Origin: Microcaldota archaeon | GTDB lineage: Archaea; Micrarchaeota; Micrarchaeia; Micrarchaeales; Micrarchaeaceae | Reading direction: 5' to 3' | Assembly (NCBI GenBank): GCA_021801355.1 | Contig: JAJYYB010000017.1 | Span: 32,973-96,972, forward strand | DNA length: 64,000 nucleotides | Position numbers and translations under genes: made by a program | Shown: positions 60,626 to 64,000 of the stretch, piece after piece | Numbering within the stretch: position 1 is the stretch's first letter | How the letters are laid out: every line of letters begins with the position of its first letter | Notes under the pieces: generated by a model | Databases searched by the model: none | The model's input: the letters and a program-made list of their open reading frames with translations, nothing else | What the model was told of the DNA's origin: nothing

Positions 60626-61519
60626 TTACTTGCTTGTCGACTTCCCTGAGTGGTCTTCAGCCTGCTTCTCCGCTAGTTTTTCAGCATCGTGCCCTTTCAA
60701 TCGCAGCATATCAAGCAGCTTCGATACGATCTGGTTGCGCTTTACCGACTCTTCGCGCAGGTTGTGCTCCATCTCCTTGTCTATAGCCAGCTTAAGCTTG
60801 GTCATTTCGTCCTTGTTGCCCCAGTCATCATTGCCCGATGCGTCCTTCTTAAAGGCATCCTTGGTCTCCACCATAACTGCGCTCATTGTCCCGTTGTGCC
60901 TAAAAGCGCAAAACTCTATCGGATCACCGACGTTTACACCCATATCCTTGTTCTTCTCCATCCGCTTTATGAGTTTGTAGCCCAAGAACTCAGCATCGAA
61001 CTCCGTAGCCGTCAGCGGGTTGTAATCATAAACTTTCATAAGGCGGGCAAATTCTTCCTCGGTGCCTACGACCCCAGCTGAGGAACATGCTCCGGCGTCA
61101 AGCCTCTTTACTGTTATGCCGCTTTTCGGCATGACCTCTATCCTGAACGGCTGCACGGTCCCGTTTTCGAGCTTCACTACGCCGAGCATTATCGTGCCGC
61201 CCATGGACCTTATCATGATCGGCAGCACCTCATCATCATAGCCGATCCGGCTCTTTATCGAATCTGTAAGTCTGTCCACCACGGAATTCGTTAGCCCCTT
61301 GCGTATTATACTACCGGCCTCCCTGTCTATTGCAAACTTTACTTGGCTTATCAGTATATCACCGCCTGCCTCAGCAGTTACTATATTGTCTGTGGGTCTC
61401 GTGATCTTCTGGGCGTGGGTATAACCAGTGTCTACAATGCCGAGCAGGCTATGCGTAACCCTGCTATCAGCAACTAGAAGTACTCCCTCCCTATACTGGA
61501 TAAGCGCTATTACGGTTAT
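60626..61519 (-). CDS. Proteasome-beta-like Ntn hydrolase, apparent ATA start
   Basis: A 297-residue paralogue of the protein at 33405-34193. Read from ATA at 61519 it begins (M)TVIALIQYREGVLLVADSR, placing Thr1, Asp17 and Arg19 as in proteasome beta subunits. HAQKI supplies the Lys33-like residue and TAEAGGDILISQ the G-G-D loop. The first in-frame ATG is at 61282, about 80 residues inside the fold, and an in-frame stop precedes 61519 by only a few codons. GAGGTG at 61525-61530 lies five bases before the ATA, so translation from ATA is the simplest reading. A sequencing error or a dead start codon are alternatives. It forms an operon with the 60143 gene. Confidence 0.6.
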   Translation of the reverse strand: MTVIALIQYREGVLLVADSRVTHSLLGIVDTGYTHAQKITRPTDNIVTAEAGGDILISQVKFAIDREAGSIIRKGLTNSVVDRLTDSIKSRIGYDDEVLPIMIRSMGGTIMLGVVKLENGTVQPFRIEVMPKSGITVKRLDAGACSSAGVVGTEEEFARLMKVYDYNPLTATEFDAEFLGYKLIKRMEKNKDMGVNVGDPIEFCAFRHNGTMSAVMVETKDAFKKDASGNDDWGNKDEMTKLKLAIDKEMEHNLREESVKRNQIVSKLLDMLRLKGHDAEKLAEKQAEDHSGKSTSK

Positions 61520-61627
61520 TGCAACACCTCAATATAAGATTAATAACGCGTGCAACATTTATACAGCTTTCTGAAACGAGTAAAAGTTTAACAGAGCGAG
61601 CAGGAAACCAACGACTCCATCCGCGGT

Positions 61628-61969
61628 ATGAAAGTGAATGCAAGCAAGTATATAAAAACCAATAACGTAATAAATACTGTTATCGTGGAAATTCCATACG
61701 GCTTCAGGGCATGTAGTTCAAATTGTCAGCATGTAAAGTTAGTCAGGCAAATGTTTCTCGCGAATAGGCTAGACATCCATATAAACGCTGCGCAAAACGT
61801 ACTCGAAATGGCTTTGAACCAGACTAGTTCAAATTTTGCCAAGAATAGCAAAATTACTGAAGGACATTTGGTAAGTAATGCTTCTGGAGGCAATGCCAGC
61901 CACTCTAAATGGGTGCTGTCTCTGAATAATCAGGGACTACACTCGCAGTATCATGACAACCAAACATAG
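61628..61969 (+). pseudogene. Possible decayed tnpB C-terminal fragment
   Basis: A 113-codon open frame. Its middle, RLDIHINAAQNVLEMALNQ, resembles the end of TnpB (DHADINAAxNIL), and CSSNCQH upstream resembles a damaged zinc-ribbon start, but the second Cys pair is absent. No promoter or good ribosome-binding site is evident. The fragment lies in a gap between oppositely oriented genes. It is best read as a remnant of an IS605/IS1341-type element. Chance similarity is possible. Confidence 0.35.
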
Positions 61970-62009
61970 CCGCTCTGAAAGCCCACGAATTTATTTGTAG
62001 GGTGATGTA

Positions 62010-63662
62010 ACGCATTCCAAAATCATCAAACAGAAAGCGCAGTCATCGATGGAGTACCTGATGACATATGGATGGGCCATTCTTATAATCGCAATAGTAG
62101 TTGGCGTCCTCTTCGCACTAGGCCTTTTCAACGGCTCTGCGGCAACTCCAAACGGCTGCTCCCCGCAGCCCGGTTTCACCTGCTCGAATCCGGTTTACAC
62201 GCCTAACGGGATAACGGCGACGATCAGCCAGGATTCCGGCCAGAACTACTACGACGCATGGGTCTTCGTAGCCTCTGAAGGCGAGAACATCGGATCCGGC
62301 GGTCTTCCTGTCAACTTCTCCGAATCAAACACCGTGAACATGACCCATATAGGCACTATCCCGCTTTCTGGTACAGTGACGTTCAACTTCAATCACACGG
62401 CAGCCGGCGATATACCTACTGCGAACATACCTGTCGGGACGGAATTCACAGGCTACATCTGGATCGCTTACTGCCTCAGTCCTGTCTGCAGCGGCCCGAC
62501 AAACTTTGCGAAGGTCGGCTCCGTATCTGCCAAGGAAACTGGCGTCAGCACGTTTGCGAGTGATGGATCAACCACTACATCGTCAAGTACAACATCTTCA
62601 TCAACAACTACCTCTTCGTCGACTACTAGTACGTCTACCACATCGGTTTATTATGTTACGGTGACACTGAGCCCTTCAAGTGCCACGTCAGCACCGTTCC
62701 AGCAGAACATAACGATAGATCCATCGTCGTACTCAGGCCAGTGCCCGGCTCTCGGGAGCACATGCATCAGCAGCGACCTTGGCAACATAAGGTTCTATTC
62801 GTCCATGTCAGGCAACGTACCGTCCGGGCCCATAGATTCGTGGCTGGAGGGTTGCCCTGAGACATCGTGCTCGCCATCATCGACTCAGGCGCTATTCTGG
62901 GTCAACCTTCCAAGTGGCGAGTCAACGCCCAACACGGTAATCTACATGGTCTTCAATTCGCTTGGCACTGAATTCGATGGTTCTGTCGCGGGAGAAGCGC
63001 CGCAGCTCAGCTGTTCAAGTCCAGGGCCGGGGTGCACGCCTTACGCTACGTATGACAACGGCGCAAACGTCTTCCCAACTTTCTACCAGAACTTCGATGG
63101 CTACGTTCTTACCGGAGGATGGAACTGCTACAGTTGTAGCGGCTTCGGATATTCAGTCAGCAACGGCATCACGCTGACGAGCAGTTCCGGCAGCGCTCAG
63201 GGTACCTTGCAGTACTCCGCTACTTCGTACAATCCACAGACAAGCATACTCGATATCTATGGTGCCCTAAATACAATGGGTTGCATGGAGGAGGGCGCTG
63301 GTGAACTTGGCGACAACGGGCCTTGCGGCGGCCCAGATGCTATAGGCATAATGACAGATACTGGCTCGAACAACTACCTGCTAAGGTCTGCTGGCGGTAG
63401 TGAACCTAGCTTTTCGTACTCTTTGGGCTCAACACTGGTGATGATGAGCATGTGGGAGAATCCATCTACAGTGTATGGGGAGATAAACTACGGTGATCTT
63501 GTTACAACCGGTAACCAAGGTGCCTCTACAGCACTCTATGTAGGTTGGAACATAGCGGAGAGGGACGTACCGACATCAGAGATGTATGCGCAGTACGCAC
63601 GCGTCAGGGCCTACCCACCAGGCGGTACAATGCCAGTCCCTCAACTCGGCGGTGTTTCGTGA
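62010..63662 (+). CDS. Pilin-like DUF2341 surface protein with non-canonical start
   Basis: About 550 residues. KAQSSMEYLMTYGWAILIIA is a perfect class III signal peptide, but the first ATG (62049) is the Met inside it. Upstream in frame, no ATG, GTG or TTG occurs before a stop. ACG at 62010 follows GGTGAT by three bases and would give a normal leader, and ATC at 62022 or 62025 is the other option. A small Cys-containing domain (about 30-170), a Ser/Thr linker (about 185-210) and one DUF2341-type domain (LGNIRFYSS, GEAPQLS, YDNGANVFPTFYQNF, YARVRAYPPGGTMP) follow. It is a paralogue of the 29111-31948 protein. Confidence 0.7.
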   Translation, partial: THSKIIKQKAQSSMEYLMTYGWAILIIAIVVGVLFALGLFNGSAATPNGCSPQPGFTCSNPVYTPNGITATISQDSGQNYYDAWVFVASEGENIGSGGLPVNFSESNTVNMTHIGTIPLSGTVTFNFNHTAAGDIPTANIPVGTEFTGYIWIAYCLSPVCSGPTNFAKVGSVSAKETGVSTFASDGSTTTSSSTTSSSTTTSSSTTSTSTTSVYYVTVTLSPSSATSAPFQQNITIDPSSYSGQCPALGSTCISSDLGNIRFYSSMSGNVPSGPIDSWLEGCPETSCSPSSTQALFWVNLPSGESTPNTVIYMVFNSLGTEFDGSVAGEAPQLSCSSPGPGCTPYATYDNGANVFPTFYQNFDGYVLTGGWNCYSCSGFGYSVSNGITLTSSSGSAQGTLQYSATSYNPQTSILDIYGALNTMGCMEEGAGELGDNGPCGGPDAIGIMTDTGSNNYLLRSAGGSEPSFSYSLGSTLVMMSMWENPSTVYGEINYGDLVTTGNQGASTALYVGWNIAERDVPTSEMYAQYARVRAYPPGGTMPVPQLGGVS

Positions 63663-63734
63663 AGAAACCTATTTATTGATTGCATCGCCACTTAGGTAAT
63701 AAATCATGATACATCCATCAACTGAGCGCAAAAC

Positions 63735-64000
63735 ATGAATAATAGGTGCAGTACTAAAGCACAGTCATCAATGGAGTATCTCGCCACGTACAGCTGGGCG
63801 ATACTTTTAGTCGGAGCGGTCTCAGCCGCGCTATTAGCATTAGGGCCCTTCGTCCAGTCAAATTCAACTACTCCAATCAGCATGAGTTCGGCATATACAA
63901 CCATACGAATGCCCTTGCAGGATCATCGAATTATATGGGACTTGAGATAAACAATGCAGGATCCAGTGCGGATTTGTATTCGGACGGTGCGACAACCTCG
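63735..64000 (+). pseudogene. Chimeric pilin-like gene broken by a copied adhesin segment
   Basis: The frame starts MNNRCSTKAQSSMEYLATYSW with a good class III signal peptide and a hydrophobic helix. After about 47 codons, at 63878, it enters 123 bases identical to the inside of the 945-residue protein gene (reverse complement of 29354-29476). That segment is entered in a different frame from its coding frame there, producing a stop at 63948-63950 after 71 residues. The copied segment continues to the window edge. It is therefore a fused or truncated gene unless the assembly is wrong at this point. Confidence 0.65.
63878..64000 (+). repeat. Copy B of the exact 123-bp inverted repeat
   Basis: All 123 bases match the reverse complement of 29354-29476. 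Identity starts abruptly at 63878, where the preceding bases share only a short AA-y-CAG stretch, and may extend past the window end. Confidence 0.95.

Noticed and set aside
1..64000. CRISPR arrays, rRNA genes or a replication origin
   Set aside because: I saw no regularly spaced short repeats, no rRNA signatures, and no Cdc6/Orc1 gene or origin-box cluster.

Overview
The window reads as a chromosomal segment of a small-genome archaeon. The evidence is archaeal information-processing genes (PCNA clamp, RNase P Rpp21-type subunit, TRAM protein, archaeal NAD kinase), TATA boxes close to start codons, Shine-Dalgarno motifs of the GGTGA/GGAGG type, a tRNA with a bulge-helix-bulge intron at the canonical 37/38 position, and several pilin-like proteins with class III signal peptides (K-A-Q-S/A-S/A-M-E-Y). 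Most of the window looks close to half G+C by eye. Pilin-like proteins of this kind with DUF2341-type ectodomains, plus a K+-independent-type H+-pyrophosphatase, suggest a Micrarchaeota/ARMAN-like or neighbouring acidophilic lineage. That assignment is inference only. 

Layout. 0-4.2 kb: truncated class III aminotransferase, saccharopine-dehydrogenase-like reductase, BadF/NagK-type kinase, cupin, an orphan promoter region and a 33-residue Cys-rich peptide. 4.3-10.5 kb: a polyamine/GABA-type catabolic set (two aldehyde dehydrogenases, FAD amine oxidase, class III aminotransferase). 10.6-14.4 kb: Nudix, NAD kinase, PCNA, DJ-1-like protein lacking its cysteine, RNase P subunit. 14.4-19.9 kb: a giant 1808-residue surface protein with an internal 861-bp tandem duplication. 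20-26.4 kb: thioesterase, CDP-alcohol phosphatidyltransferase, membrane protein with a winged-helix partner, proton-pumping pyrophosphatase. 26.5-33.1 kb: envelope block (beta-propeller, two large pilin-like proteins, glycosyltransferase). 33.2-37.6 kb: intron-containing tRNA-Ser, proteasome-like Ntn hydrolase, ankyrin protein, and a TRAM/zincin/zincin operon. 37.8-41.4 kb: isoleucyl-tRNA synthetase with an abrupt composition change, then RpiB. 42.2-44.1 kb: an IS200/IS605 element with a passenger gene. 44.1-48.4 kb: nucleoside salvage (deaminase, phosphorylase, class II aldolase, NCS1 permease). 48.4-53.9 kb: a complete hutHGUI histidine-degradation operon. 54-64 kb: UbiE methyltransferase, gamma-carbonic anhydrase, 2-oxoacid:ferredoxin oxidoreductase, uridine phosphorylase, a second proteasome-like hydrolase, a decayed tnpB fragment, and further pilin-like genes, the last of which is a chimera.

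How it fits together. Histidine, polyamines/GABA and nucleosides would be broken down to glutamate, succinate and sugar phosphates. The ferredoxin oxidoreductase oxidises 2-oxoacids, UbiE points to a quinone, and the pyrophosphatase contributes to proton gradients. The least explained parts are the paired zincins, the two proteasome-like hydrolases (one apparently starting at ATA), the chimeric ileS, the passenger gene inside the IS element, and the exact 123-bp inverted repeat shared by two surface genes 34 kb apart.
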